Positions 1-11,613 are shown, counted from the first letter of the stretch. The stretch: DNA of 64,000 bases from Rhynchopus sp. YZ270_cl-10 (GCA_964035575.1 OZ037887.1:1339812-1403811), one strand, 5' to 3'. Numbers and translations are program-made. The notes: generated from the sequence alone by a model not told the origin.

Positions 1-609
1 CAGGGAGAGAAACAGGATGGCAGACCCTTGTTGTCACTCCCCCTCTCTACCGCTACTTTCACTCAGTGGTATGAGGTGATGAAGGTGGTGGGTTTGCATG
101 AGTGGTCGGTTCAGGAAAAGTGCAAGGCAAAGTCGACGTTGCATGCCCTGACGGACAACCGGAGCAGTAGGGGGCAGGCCTTTGCAGCGGAGAGTACAAG
201 GAGGGAGAATGAGGCACGAGCGGCTCGAGAGGGAATAGGCCGACAACCTCAAGCCTCCTCTTCTTCTTCTTCTTCCTCCACCTCTGCAGGCCGTGGCACT
301 ACAACCTCCATCGCCCAACCTGCAGTCTCCACTTCTTCCTCCTCCTCATCGGCAGGCCGTGGCAATGCAACCTCCTCCGCCCAACCTGCTCCTTCCCCAG
401 CTCCCAAAGGACCCCAGCGCCATGCAGCTCAGGGTAGGTCCAACACGTCGAACGTGTTCACCGACGCAGTGGCACAAGCGACGCAGCATGTGCTCTCGCC
501 CCAGGAGGTGCAGAGAGGGCGCAATGGTCGCGGTGGTGGACAGAAGGGGAGACAGAGCGGAGGAAGGAAGGGGAAAAAGGGGAATAAAAAGAATCCTAAA
601 AAACCTTAG
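1..609 (+). CDS. LINE family A ORF, C-terminal part (cut by window edge)
   Basis: The frame is open from base 1 and is a near-identical copy of the C-terminal ~190 residues of the ORF at 10.4-11.6 kb, so the true start lies left of the window. What can be seen: a WYEVMKVVGLHEW segment, a charged helix, two poly-Ser tracts (TCC/TCT runs) joined by AGRG repeats, and a basic Gly/Lys/Arg tail (GRGGGQKGRQSGGRKGKK). The final residues differ from the other copy because a 1.56-kb insertion sits at the stop codon. No catalytic domain is visible. Membership of a non-LTR retroelement is inferred from the linked 3' UTR with poly(A) tail and from 5' truncation of the copies. Confidence 0.6.
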   Translation, partial: QGEKQDGRPLLSLPLSTATFTQWYEVMKVVGLHEWSVQEKCKAKSTLHALTDNRSSRGQAFAAESTRRENEARAAREGIGRQPQASSSSSSSSTSAGRGTTTSIAQPAVSTSSSSSSAGRGNATSSAQPAPSPAPKGPQRHAAQGRSNTSNVFTDAVAQATQHVLSPQEVQRGRNGRGGGQKGRQSGGRKGKKGNKKNPKKP

Positions 610-2151
610 TTTTTTAGTCTTTACTATAGAGATGTGCGCCACCCACACCACACACACTACACACCCACACACAGCACACCCACACACACCCACACACACA
701 CACACACACACCCCCTCACCACCAGGGGGATTTGACCAAAAAATCGATTTTTTTAAATAAATAGTTGCTCATCCAAAAGTGAATTTTTTGGGCTTAACGT
801 GTTGTTTGGGGGTATTGAGGCCCAAAAAAAAATTTTTTTTCAGTCGTGTTCAGAAATTGGACTGCCAAATGACATGTGGCATTCGGCCAAAAATCAGCTT
901 TTTTGGTCATTTTTACCTTGTAAAACATGACACTTGTGGCATGCTTCCCAGTACACAAAAGTGTATTGAAAAACCTGAAAAAACACATGTAATATGTGAT
1001 GGTCAAAAGTGCAAGATTCCTTCGTTAATGAACTTTTTGAGTACCAGTTATACCTGGGGAATATGGTCAGATCACTCTTCAGACCAGCTGGAGTTTACCA
1101 CAAAAACACCACTTTTTACAGGCCACCTTTAAAGCAGTTCATGAAGGCATGAGTGAGGTTTTTTTGTACACGTTACCGTGAGCGGGCGCGCGAAGCGCGC
1201 ACGCGAACGCCCCGCGGGAAGCGAATAGCTGACCGCCTGCCCAGTGTGTGAGGTCCATACAAAAAAAACCACCTGTAAAAAAAGTGTGGTCCTCATCATA
1301 AGTCCCTTCTTCCTCTCATGTTCTTTCTACCTGATTCTTTCTACCTAATTGGACTGCCAAATGACATGTGGCATTCGGCCAAAAATCCTAAAAAACCTTA
1401 GTTTTTTAGTCTTTACTATAGAGATGTGCGCCACCCACACCACACACACTACACACCCACACACAGCACACCCACACACACCCACACACACACACACACA
1501 CACCCCCTCACCACCAGGGGGATTTGACCAAAAAATCGATTTTTTTAAATAAATAGTTGCTCATCCAAAAGTGAATTTTTTGGGCTTAACGTGTTGTTTG
1601 GGGGCATTGAGGCCCAAAAAAAAAATTTAAGACAGTCCTGTTCAAAAAATGGACTGCCAAATGACATGTGGCATTCGGCCAAAAATCAGCTTTTTTGGTC
1701 ATTTTTACCTTGTAAAACATGACACTTGTGGCATGCTTCCCAGTACAGGAAAGTGCATTGAAAAACCTGAAAAAACACATGTAATATGTGATGGTCAAAA
1801 GTGCAAGATTCCTTCGTTAATGAACTTTTTGAGTACCAGTTATACCTGGGGAATATGGTCAGATCACTCTTCAGACCATCTGGCGTTTACCACAAAAACA
1901 CCACTTTTTAACAGGGCACTTTTCACCTGAAAAGCCAGTTCATGAAGGCATGAGTGAGGTTTTTTTGTGATGCGTTACCGTGAGCGGGCGCGCGAAGCGC
2001 GCACGCGAACGCCCCGCGGGAAGCGAATAGCTGACCGCCTGCCCAGTGCGTGAGGTGCTTACAAAAAAAACCACCTGTAAAAAAAGTGTGGTCCTCATCA
2101 CGTTTCCATGGAAGTGTCACAAGAACGACAGGTTTTTTAGCCCGTCACCAA
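594..2151. repeat. 1.56-kb insertion made of a ~792-bp tandem duplication
   Basis: The insertion splits the family A stop codon region from its 3' UTR. The second copy (11.6 kb) reads straight from AAAAAGAAT into TAGAGAGTT, whereas here 1.56 kb intervenes with AAT at both edges. The two units are 594-1385 and 1386-2151, offset 792 bp. Each holds a CA-rich microsatellite (about 641-712 and 1433-1504), an AT-rich stretch, and a short extremely GC-rich island (1177-1232 and 1979-2035) flanked by GAGGTTTTTTTGT and its near-inverse ACAAAAAAAACCAC. No credible protein is encoded. Confidence 0.7.
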
Positions 2152-3134
2152 ATTAGAGAGTTAGAGAGTTAGAGGGTGAGAGTGTGTGAGAATGACAGTT
2201 TGCCCCATGTTTATTTTTAACCCTTTTTATTTTGTGTTTTTTGTTCTTTTCATCCTTTGGGGTTTGCCCCCCCTTTCCCCCCTTTCCGCCCCCCTTCCTA
2301 TTTGTTAATATTTTTGGTTGGCTGCTGGCTAGGACGGGTCTACCCCAGCGACGGCCCTTACCCCTTGGACGAGGCTCTGAGGGTAGAGGGCAGTCTCGGA
2401 GTAAGACCTGTCTAAGAGCCAGGCCAGTGGCATCAGGAGCCATTGGGCCACTTTTATAGATTGTGCAGTAGAGTAGAGTTTGTACAGAACTCTTGTCCTT
2501 TGAGTTCCTTTTTTCACTCCTTTAGTTTTTCATTTTTACCTTGTGAAGGTCAATTTCAATTTTTCATTTTTCAAAACCACCACAGGTAAGCACGAGACCC
2601 ACCATTGTTGTTGTTGATTTTGTTGTGCGTTATTGTTGTTTTACCCTTTGGGTGTCAGTCAGTCGGGTCAGGTCACACTTACTGAAGTTCTCAAAAATTT
2701 TCACCAAAAAGAAAACTACTAAAAAGATTATGGAACTTCCTTTTTATTTGTTTGTGTGTTACAGAGGAAACGGCTCACTCAATCCCCTCCTTCTCCTTCT
2801 CCTCCCCTCCCCTCCCCAAGACAAAGCAAAATAAAACTACACCGGTAGACAGAGCAACCCTCCCGTCCCATCCCCTCCCCTTTTCCTTTTGGGAAAAATT
2901 GCACTCACATACGACCCTTTTGCTTATTTGCAGGGAAGTGTTGGTTGTAATTGTCCCACATGTTTTCTATTTTAGTGCTCCTAACTGTGTTTTCAGGCAC
3001 TGTCTTGCCAGTACAATAGTAAAGTGCCCTTGTCTGGACATCTAGCTGTTTACATACTCGCTTGACTAGTAAGTACCCCCTCTGTCACTGGATGTAGATA
3101 AAAAAAGCGAGCCTAGGGCTAAGTTGAACAACAC

Positions 3135-3135
<1 letters not shown>
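2152..3135 (+). other. 3' UTR of LINE family A, copy 1
   Basis: Non-coding stretch matching 11,611-12,654 almost base for base, from TTAGAGAGTTAGAGAG to the poly(A) tail. It contains a possible 3' UTR intron: donor GTAAGC near 2586 and acceptor CTTATTTGCAG near 2934, unproven. No ORF in it is shared plausibly between the two copies. Confidence 0.6.

Positions 3136-3210
<75 letters not shown>
3136..3210 (+). repeat. 75-nt poly(A) tail of LINE family A, copy 1
   Basis: Seventy-five uninterrupted A residues follow the 3' UTR at the same point as the 42-A run of the second copy (12,655-12,696). This is the retrotransposition scar of a poly(A)-tailed element. Confidence 0.85.
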
Positions 3211-3211
<1 letters not shown>

Positions 3212-3393
3212 CAGGGGAGGCCGGATACTGCGATACCTGGGGCAAGACCAGCGCGGTCATCGTCGTTCGGGAAGGCAGGGTCAGCTGGGGAACCCCTTCT
3301 CGGGATCAGCTGGAGGAGGAGGTGGGGCGACAGGCCGAGGCGGCAGACACCGAGGTGCGTGTGAAGGTGGAGGAGATGGATGATGACTTCTAG
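3211..3393 (+). pseudogene. 177-bp 5'- and 3'-truncated fragment of LINE family A ORF
   Basis: Bases 3211-3387 match 10,589-10,765 with one noted change (GATACC versus GACACC). The fragment begins immediately after the poly(A) run and breaks off in the acidic EEMDDD segment, where family B sequence starts. It reads in frame to a TAG at 3391-3393. The arrangement (tail, fragment of the same family, then another LINE) indicates serial insertion or template jumping at a poly(A) tract. Confidence 0.75.
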
Positions 3394-6300
3394 CCGCGAT
3401 CAGCAGCATGCCACGAGCCACTGCAGGAGGCCCTTCAAACCTCACAGGATCCCTCCTTCGCACCCTGTGCAATCAGAAGCACACCCCTGGCACGCTCGCA
3501 GCCCTGTCGGCAGTGCTGTCCAGTCTGGCTCAAGGTAAAGCACGTAGGGAGGTCGCGCCATTCTTCGCAGGTGCCAAGCTGGTGGCCCTCAGGAAGGTGT
3601 CAAAAGGCAAACCGGACGACGTGCGCCCGATTGCAGTTGGGGGCGTGTTGCGCCGTTTGGTTGGGAAGATCCTGGCGAACAGACTGCGGAAGCGTGCGGC
3701 AGAAATTTTCCGCAAGGGGAACCAGGTGGGGGTGTCGACTCCTCGGGGCTCTGAGGCAGCTACCACGATGATCGCACAGTACGCCAAGAGACATGACGGC
3801 CAGGACAAGGTGATTCTGAAGGTGGACTACCACAACGCCTTTAACACAGTTGATAGGTCCACCTTCCTGGATGCGGTCGAGAAACACATCCCGGAGATCT
3901 CACCCTGGGTGCGATGGTGCTACGGCGGCCACACCTCCCTCTTCTATGGGGAAGACATCCTGACGTCCCAGACAGGCGTGCAGCAAGGCGACCCCCTTGG
4001 CCCTGTTCTGTTCTCTCTGGCGATTGCGGACATGACTGAAAAGCTGAAGGCGAACAAAGCACTTGACGGATCCATTTGGTACCTGGACGATGGTTGCATC
4101 CGTGGCTCTCCTGAGGCTGTTAAGGCTGCATATGACGCGCTGGTGGTGTCGAGCAAACAGGTTGGCCTGAAGGTGAACAGTTCGAAGTGCGAGTTGGTGA
4201 CTCTCCGTGGCGACTCTGCAGCGGACCTGCGTGACAGGGGTTTTGTCATCTGTGACGAGCCTGGTTCCCCTGGATTCACCCTCCACCAGAAGAATTTCGA
4301 CTTTCTGGGCATCCCCATTGGCACGGCGGAACACTGCAGGAAGTACATGCAGCGCAAGCTCGACGAGTCGAAGCGGAACCTCGAGGCTCTTAAAGACCTC
4401 AAGGACTCTCAGCATGCGTTCTACATCTTGCGCTTCTGTGAGGGTTTCTGCAAGATGGTGTTCTACATGCGTGGAATATCATGCGTGGACCTAGGGGAGG
4501 ACTACTTGCGGGACTTTGATGCGGAGGTGGACAAGTGTTTGGCGACGATCTTGCACGACGAGCATGGGACCATTCCGGAGCTTGCCCGCCTGCAGGCAGC
4601 GCTCCCCATCGCCATCGGAGGGTTAGGTGTACGTCGCACTGCGGATCACTGGCCGGCTGCGGTCTTGGCGTCACAGGCGGGGTGCTTCAAATTGGCCACG
4701 CAGTTAGACCCCAATTTTGAATGGGACCAATCCAGGTGGAAGAATGCGGCCGAGGCCTTCAACAGACGGGTGGCCGTCTCACACCACATTGACGGTGATG
4801 TAAAGCCCTCCAAGTTGCTAGTACAACAGGAACTCTCTTCGGCTATTGTGGACCACCAGGCGGCGGAGCTGAAAAGGAGATGCAGCAGCGAACGGGACAG
4901 AGCTCGCCTGCTTTCTTTGCAGCTTCCCCTATCTGGCACTTGGCTGACAGCAGCACCCACGCCTCCCAACACCATCCGTTCGGACTATTTTGCTGGAGCG
5001 ATGCGTTTCCGCCTGGGAGTGGCAATCCACAAACCCAACAGCGTCTGCAAAGGGTGTAACCCCAAAGGGGGACGCATGGATGCGTTCGGCGACCACACTT
5101 TTGCGTGTGCGAGCATGGGTTGCAGGACGGACCGGCATGATGCCCTGAAGCATGCTTTTGCGCTCATCTGTGAGGCAGCAGGGCTCAACCCCTCAGTGGA
5201 GAAGAATTTGGGCTTCGAGTCTGGGAAAAGGCCGGCCGACGTATACCTCCCCCTAGGAATATACGAGACCTCTGCGCGTGCGTTGGACTTCACTGTGGCA
5301 GCACCGACCCTCCCCACTTACGTCCATCGAGCAGCACAGCACCGTGAGTATGCAGCCAAAGTGGCAGGGGAGGGCAAGAGGAAGAAACACGCAGAGGACT
5401 GCAAAAGCGCAGATGTGCTGTTCAGCCCCATGGTTTTCGAGGCCTTTGGGGGCGCATCCGAGGAGTGCAACAGGGTAATCAGCCAGGTGGCGGGGTTGGC
5501 CGGAGTGGCGGACCCGGGCGGGGACTCTCCGACGGAGACGAGACTGCGCGAGAGGTTGTCGTGCGCGTACCAGGCCACCGTGGGTAAGTCCTTCAGGGCC
5601 CGCGGTGTGCTGTGCACGGACATTGGGCAACATGTACCGCACTGCGCTGATGCTGGACAAGTCCCATCGGAGGAAATGCTGCAGCAGATGGACTCGGACT
5701 ACCTCCATGGATCTGCTGACAACCTGCCAAATCGGGAGCCATCGGTGGAGGTGGTCGATGACGACGACGAAGATGAGTCATCCGAGCCCAGGGCCTTTTT
5801 CGCAATGCCGGAGAAGAAGGTGGGCGGGGTAGCGTACCGGGTGAACCCAATTCGGGTTAATCAAACGATTGTGGGTGAGACACCTGAGGATTGCTGGAAC
5901 TCCCTGCGCTCAATGGCGGACGGTAGGTGCCCTAAGGCGGAGACGCAGGCCGCACGCCTGGGGCTCACACACCCCCCGAGGTTCGAAATCCTTAGGGGTG
6001 ACAGTGGCTTTGATGCTTTGCTGGCAGCGTGCTCGACGGAACTCAAACGGAATCTGAAGCTTGAGGACACCAGTACCGGCTCAAAACATTTGGACCTCAG
6101 GAGGCGAGCGGTGAAGAAGATCAGTTCTGACCGTCCGGACCTTGTAGCTTGCATCCCTATCTCTGCGAAGAGCTGGATGGAACACATGGGCTCCCAAAGC
6201 AGTGACCGGTCCGATGCGCGCACTTGGGTGGATGAAGTGGCTTTGGCAGGGGCTGGGGAGGTATTGGAGTGCACCATCGTGCTCATTGGGAGCCACATGC

Positions 6301-6662
6301 GCCCCCGCATCCTCACGCCGACAAGGCCGGCTAAGGAGGTTCTCTTCCTCTTGGTGGATACGGTTGATGACTCCGCAGACTGGTTTTGCAGCCCCCTCTT
6401 TGTTTCAGACCCAGGCCTCAAGAGTGAAATCCTTAGTATGGAGCCCACGCCTGCCCCGAAGTCTCGATGCAAGTCAGACGTGATGATGGACCGAGTTCCG
6501 ACCGTGCCAGCACCCGGTGTGGTTTTCGACCAGTGCAGGCGGTGCTTTAGCCCCTTTGACTCAGGCGAGACACACTACAAGTGTACCGAGGGCTGTGGTA
6601 GGAAGGTGTGCGTCGGGTGTGCGCGTGACTCCCCTTTTTGCCCGGCATCTCAGGCCGGTCTG
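3388..6662 (+). CDS. LINE family B polyprotein: RT, zinc knuckle, RLE-like nuclease, OTU-like domain (5'-truncated)
   Basis: An open frame of over 1,080 codons from the junction at 3388 (first ATG 3408) into the N gap. Reverse transcriptase motifs in order: RPIAVGGVLRRLVGK (about 3625), KVDYHNAFNTVDR (motif A, about 3820), GVQQGDPLGPVLFSLAI (B, about 3976), WYLDDG (C, about 4077, Leu in place of the usual Ala), GLKVNSSKCELV (D) and FDFLGIPIG (E). Next come a zinc-knuckle-like CKGC...GDHTFAC (5044-5110) and RPADVYLP...ALDFTV (5230-5300), which fits the PD-D pattern of restriction-like endonucleases of early-branching LINEs. Residues encoded at 5990-6380 resemble an OTU protease, but its nucleophile position reads GDSGFDAL (Ser, not Cys). 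A C-terminal CRRC/CVGC zinc cluster follows. The N-terminus upstream of the RT is absent. Confidence 0.85.
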
Positions 6663-6862
6663 NNNNNNNNNNNNNNNNNNNNNNNNNNNNNNNNNNNNNN
6701 NNNNNNNNNNNNNNNNNNNNNNNNNNNNNNNNNNNNNNNNNNNNNNNNNNNNNNNNNNNNNNNNNNNNNNNNNNNNNNNNNNNNNNNNNNNNNNNNNNNN
6801 NNNNNNNNNNNNNNNNNNNNNNNNNNNNNNNNNNNNNNNNNNNNNNNNNNNNNNNNNNNNNN
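6663..6862. other. assembly gap (200 N)
   Basis: Exactly 200 N, probably a placeholder length. It lies where plus-strand LINE B and minus-strand LINE C meet tail to tail, so both 3' ends are missing. Confidence 0.99.
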
Positions 6863-8711
6863 CCCCTTCCTTCTGGCTGTGTGGGACTAACCCTTTCGCC
6901 TCCACATCCGACCCTCGCGAGATAGGGGGAGAAGGCCGCCTTGCTGTGGTCTCCGCAGACCTGTCCTCCACTACACCGGAGCGACGAGTGTGGTTCCCCT
7001 GCGCCCGCCGCGAAGTCCCAAGGGTGGTCAGCTTCGTCCTTCTTTCCGCGTGGGACTTAGCCGTCCATCCACCAGTCTTCGCTGAACCCAAGTGGTGGTC
7101 ACCAGTCAGAGCTGTTGGTGTGGTGTTGTAGCTCTGCTCTGATGGCCCCCAGACGAAGGATTCTGCTGCGGTTGCGGTGTTGTTGTCCATGGTGGTGTCG
7201 TGGTCGGCGCAGTCGGCGGAATCCTCCTCATCCATAACCTCCTCCTTCACCTCCGTTGCCGCGTCCTGTGGGGGAGCTGGGTTGCTGTTGTAGTAGCTAC
7301 CTCCCACTGTCTGCGATGTTGTCGGCTGAACTGGCTGAACTGGCTGAACTGGCTTTGCCCTCAGCACACACTTTGCGTTGGCGCTCCCACATCCCTCACA
7401 CCATGTGCGCTCGCAGGAACTACAAAACCAGTGGGGGACACTACATTCGGTGATGAGTGCGCAGTTTTCGCACGTGAGCAATTCCCCCTGTCTCCCCGGG
7501 CGCTCCTCCATCCGTGACAGCGCTCCGGTGCTGTGGCACTGCATCTCTGGAAGGGGGGTGTCGGGGGCAAGGCTTCGCAGATATGCAAACGTGTTGTCTG
7601 TCATGCATAACGGCGAGAAGTGGCCAGCCTCGTGAGCTCCTGTGTGCAGCACTGCTACGGCCCCGTTCGACTTGCTGGCTGGTCTATGGATGTGCACCTT
7701 AGAGTCCGATGACACGACCGCCACAATGACTACCTGCAAAGCCCGTGCCAGACCCGCCAGTGCTGTCTGGTCCGCCCACGACCTGCGATCCCTGTTCCCT
7801 GCCAGGCTCATCCATCGCACCCAGGTCGCGAGGTCGGGCATCGCATTTCTCGCCAGGTCAGCATCTCTCTTCACTCTCTCCACCGCCAGGGACCGAAGGG
7901 TCGACGATGTCACCACCTTCCAGCTCCGCACTGACCAGCACACTGCGTCGAACGCACAGTCTCCTACTCGGAACGGCACGGGCACCTGCGGTCGGGACAG
8001 CCCCCACTTCACCAAGTTGGCCTCCAGTTCGCTGTGGGGGGTTGGGTCCTGTGCTGCTGTCTCTGGCGCCGTTTCCTTCTCGTTGCCTGTCTCTGGCTCC
8101 TCCTCCGCACTCACCCTGATGTCTCCCTGGTGGTCGTCTGTCACTTCCAGGTTAGGTAGATGGTCGGGGGGCAAGCGTATCAAGTCCCCCTCTTCCGGGT
8201 CGACGGTGGGATCTAAGTCCACACGCTCTCGCAGAGGACCCCTCAGGCAACCAGTCAGAGACCCTCGATCCGTCGCGGCCTTCCCGATCTGTCGCTGCAG
8301 CGTCGTCCCTAGCCCCCAATTCCACCTCTGTGACATCTCCACTCTGTTCCCAAGCTTCCTGTCCGCTGCGAAACGGAGCATCTGCTGCCATATCGACGCC
8401 GCCGCGGGTCCCAGACCTCCTGTGGTCTCCAGGGCGAAGGGTGTGAACGCCAGCCGCTCCGCCGCACACGCGTCACCATGCTTCTTCCTCTTGGCAGTTT
8501 CCGCCTTCGTCGCCGCGTACCCCTTCGCGACTGCGGCACCCTGCACCATCGACGCTGACGTCGGCGTCCACACAGTCACATCGATAGCTCGTCCTCTCGA
8601 CTCCCCGACCCCTGTGGACAGCAGAATGTCAGCGGGCTTGTTGTTGCCCAGGATGAGGTGGTTGGGTTCCAGGATGGGGCTCAGACCTGCCTCATTTGCT
8701 GCTCCATACAC
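6863..8711 (-). CDS. LINE family C polyprotein C-terminal part: RLE-like nuclease, OTU-like protease, zinc cluster
   Basis: An open minus-strand frame of about 616 codons before the gap, related in domain order to the C-terminal half of family B but clearly diverged. From its N-terminus: NKPADILL...GRAIDVTVW (about 8645-8575, RLE-like PD-D pattern); an acidic linker; an OTU-like domain with GDCAFDAV (about 7965, intact Cys), SWADQTALAGLARAL (about 7770) and GHFSPL (about 7620, candidate catalytic His); then CENC...CSSCERTWCEGC (7470-7380). Four QPV repeats follow. RT is absent because the copy is 5'-truncated directly after a poly(A)-like tract. The 3' end lies in the gap. OTU peptidases cleave ubiquitin-like or polyprotein substrates; the role here is inferred. 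Confidence 0.75.
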
Positions 8712-9063
8712 ATTTTTTTTTTTTTTTTTTTCTCTTTTATGTACTTGGTCTTTTTTTGTATGTGAGAATAGAAGAAAGGAAAAAGGAAGAATGGAGTAAA
8801 CAATAAAGACAATAAAATGAACAGGAAAATGGAAAAGGAAAAAGGAAATGAAAAAATGATGACCAAAAAAGGTCGGTGTTTCAAGTTTTAGTATAAAAGG
8901 TGGGCGGTAAAAGAAGACCTAATCCTCCTTACTTAAAAGAAGGGAAGGGAGAATAAAAAACACACGTGCCCATTGTTTCGTTGTCTGCAGGATGTCTTGT
9001 TTTAGTGCCTCACCTGGAAAAAGAAAAATGGATTCCACTCAGTAAAAATAGCACACCTGTTGA
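8712..9063. other. T/A-rich spacer beginning with a 22-nt T run
   Basis: The T run at 8712-8733 (poly(A) on the minus strand) directly precedes the truncated start of LINE C, mirroring the 75-A run before LINE B. The rest to 9063 is purine-rich A/G low-complexity DNA. I see no gene. Confidence 0.6.
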
Positions 9064-9478
9064 ACACACGTCAGGCCAGGAACAGAAGAAAAGCAAACGC
9101 TTCCACGAATGGAAGCAAAAGAAAAGTGTGGTGAAAAAACCCTTTTGGCCAAGGTGGTCTTTACTCTCTGTCTACATACTTTGGGGATGCATGAAAAAAT
9201 GAAACTAGATGATAGATAACAAGGAGTGTGCGAGAGTGGCCCTTCTCCAAGCTAAACAAAAAGCAAACACCCTCCACCCATCTGATCCCGCCCACAAACA
9301 CAAACAATCACGACAGAAAACAAAACAGGCAGAGGATGACCAGGGTAGGTTTTACTTGGACAGCGAACCTCTGCCTTGATTCCTCTCACGCTCAGCAGGC
9401 GAGTTGCCTCAACTCTCCAGACCTGTGCTGCAACACAGGCCTGCACCTTTAGCCGCTTTTCGCTTCATGCCCCTCATC
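9064..9478 (+). repeat. inverted repeat, left arm (~415 bp)
   Basis: The reverse complement of this segment matches 12,697-13,098 over its whole length with moderate divergence. Landmarks include ACACGTCAGGCCAGGAACAG, CCTCCACCCATCTGATCCCG and GCTTCATGCCCC. The arms enclose 3.2 kb containing the TGTACTG microsatellite and LINE A copy 2. No long ORF is conserved between the arms. Confidence 0.8.
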
Positions 9479-9940
9479 TGGCGCACTACTAACGGGGGAC
9501 GCCCCATGTAGGCACATCGGTAGGATTTCGTCTTAACATAGTTTTTTGTGTAAAAAAAAAATGAACCCCTGTAAAAAAAAATGAACCCCAGTAAAAAAAA
9601 ATGAACCCCAGGTTCAGGCACTTTATCTGGTTGGTGTGGTCGATAAGCTGGTGGGTGGGTGCAGGTGTGCAAACCCGCGGGAATCTGCAGGTTGTGTTAT
9701 CTGGTTGGTGTGGTTGTGCGGGTTTTTTGTTGCGCCTGCTGGTTGGTGCTTTGTGGGTGGGCACATATGTGGCCATGTGTTGTTGCACCACCATGCTTCC
9801 CTGAGAGATGGCTTTTTTCTTGTGTATACTGTGTATATTGCTTTAGTGAGTTTCTGCTTTATGTGAGGTTCTTGGGCTACTAAAGTGGTTTGTGTTGTAC
9901 TAGTCCTCACTGTAATACTATGCTTCCCTGCTGACGGAGG
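9479..9940. other. unassigned spacer with a short tandem motif
   Basis: It contains three ~20-bp units of GTAAAAAAAAATGAACCCCA (about 9550-9610) and GT-rich sequence in which ATCTGGTTGGTGTGG occurs twice (about 9626 and 9699). No coding region or RNA gene is recognisable. Confidence 0.5.
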
Positions 9941-10218
9941 GTGTACTGTGTACTGTGTACTGTGTACTGTGTACTGTGTACTGTGTACTGTGTACTGTGT
10001 ACTGTGTACTGTGTACTGTGTACTGTGTACTGTGTACTGTGTACTGTGTACTGTGTACTGTGTACTGTGTACTGTGTACTGTGTACTGTGTACTGTGTAC
10101 TGTGTACTGTGTACTGTGTACTGTGTACTGTGTACTGTGTACTGTGTACTGTGTACTGTGTACTGTGTACTGTGTACTGTGTACTGTGTACTGTGTACTG
10201 TGTACTGTGTACTGTGTA
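9941..10218. repeat. 7-bp microsatellite (GTACTGT)n, about 40 units
   Basis: About 278 bp of perfectly repeated TGTGTAC/GTACTGT with no visible interruption. Because 7 is not a multiple of 3, all frames read as Tyr-Cys-Val-Leu-Cys-Thr-Val cycles. These are not genes. Confidence 0.98.
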
Positions 10219-10370
10219 GGACTGCCCTCAGAATATGTTTTCCTTGGTCAGAGGCTCCATACAGGTGAAAGGTGAAAAGTAAGTAAGCAAAAAAAAAAGT
10301 TTTGCCTGTGAAAGTCATAGGGTGCCAATCTCAAGGGCACCCTGTGCACCCTTTTTCCATGCCCAAAAAG

Positions 10371-11613
10371 GCACCCTGTGCTGTGGAGAGCGGTGGGCGA
10401 CGACCCTGAAGGACTCGAACCTGACTGTGTCGGCGACTGGATGGCTCTCTTTGGTCCTCAAGGTGCTTCTCCGTGCCCGGGCGAGTTCCTGTACTGCTGG
10501 GCGACACAGCAGCCGTGGAGTGGGAACGGGGAGGGGGACGGTGATTGCCCGGAGTCGGTGGTCGCCCGTCAGGCGGTTAGGAAGATAGCAGGGGAGGCCG
10601 GATACTGCGACACCTGGGGCAAGACCAGCGCGGTCATCGTCGTTCGGGAAGGCAGGGTCAGCTGGGGAACCCCTTCTCGGGATCAGCTGGAGGAGGAGGT
10701 GGGGCGACAGGCCGAGGCGGCAGACACCGAGGTGCGTGTGAAGGTGGAGGAGATGGATGATGATGAGCAGGAGCAGGAGGAGGACCTCGACACCGCGATG
10801 GAGGGGGCGGATCGCTCGCATTCTCTGTCAGTGGAAGGCATCCCTGACCAGAAGAAGCAAGCGAGGGTGAGGGAATTGCTGAGGGCGCAGAGCGAGGCTT
10901 GGATGTGGACGGAGGAGGAGCGGACGGAGAGGGGGGGTCTTTTCCCGTGCCTCACCATGGGGTCGCCGGTGCCTTCTTCTGTGACGAAGTGGATCTCCCT
11001 GTTCCACTACCGTCAGGGAGAGAAACAGGATGGCAGACCCTTGTTGTCACTCCCCCTCTCTACCGCTACTTTCACTCAGTGGTATGAGGTGATGAAGGTG
11101 GTGGGTTTGCATGAGTGGTCGGTTCAGGAAAAGTGCAAGGCAAAGTCGACGTTGCATGCCCTGACGGACAACCGGAGCAGTAGGGGGCAGGCCTTTGCAG
11201 CGGAGAGTACAAGGAGGGAGAATGAGGCACGAGCGGCTCGAGAGGGAATAGGCCGACAACCTCAAGCCTCCTCTTCTTCTTCTTCTTCTTCCTCCACCTC
11301 TGCAGGCCGTGGCACTACAACCTCCATCGCCCAACCTGCAGTCTCCACTTCTTCCTCCTCCTCATCGGCAGGCCGTGGCAATGCAACCTCCTCCGCCCAA
11401 CCTGCTCCTTCCCCAGCTCCCAAAGGACCCCAGCGCCATGCAGCTCAGGGTAGGTCCAACACGTCGAACGTGTTCACCGACGCAGTGGCACAAGCGACGC
11501 AGCATGTTCTCTCGCCCCAGGAGGTGCAGAGAGGGCGCAATGGTCGCGGTGGTGGACAGAAGGGGAGACAGAGCGGAGGAAGGAAGGGGAAAAAGGGGAA
11601 TAAAAAGAATTAG
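10371..11613 (+). CDS. LINE family A ORF, copy 2 (5'-truncated, about 413 codons)
   Basis: Open frame to a TAG at 11,611. No in-frame ATG marks a natural start and the left junction repeats GCACCCTGTG (10,337 and 10,371), so the 5' end is probably a truncation. Visible parts: LWRAVGDD and LYCWATQQPW near the start (weakly reminiscent of OTU-type proteases, not demonstrable), an acidic EEMDDDEQEQEED linker, a Trp-rich helical region, Ser tracts, and a basic Gly-Arg-Lys tail suited to nucleic-acid binding. It is followed by a 1-kb 3' UTR and a 42-nt poly(A). It differs from copy 1 by one extra Ser codon and by lacking the 1.56-kb insertion. Function is not assignable beyond a retroelement protein. 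Confidence 0.6.

Noticed and set aside
9941-10275. Cys/Tyr-rich repeat proteins over the 7-bp microsatellite
   Set aside because: Simple-sequence artefact present in all frames of both strands.
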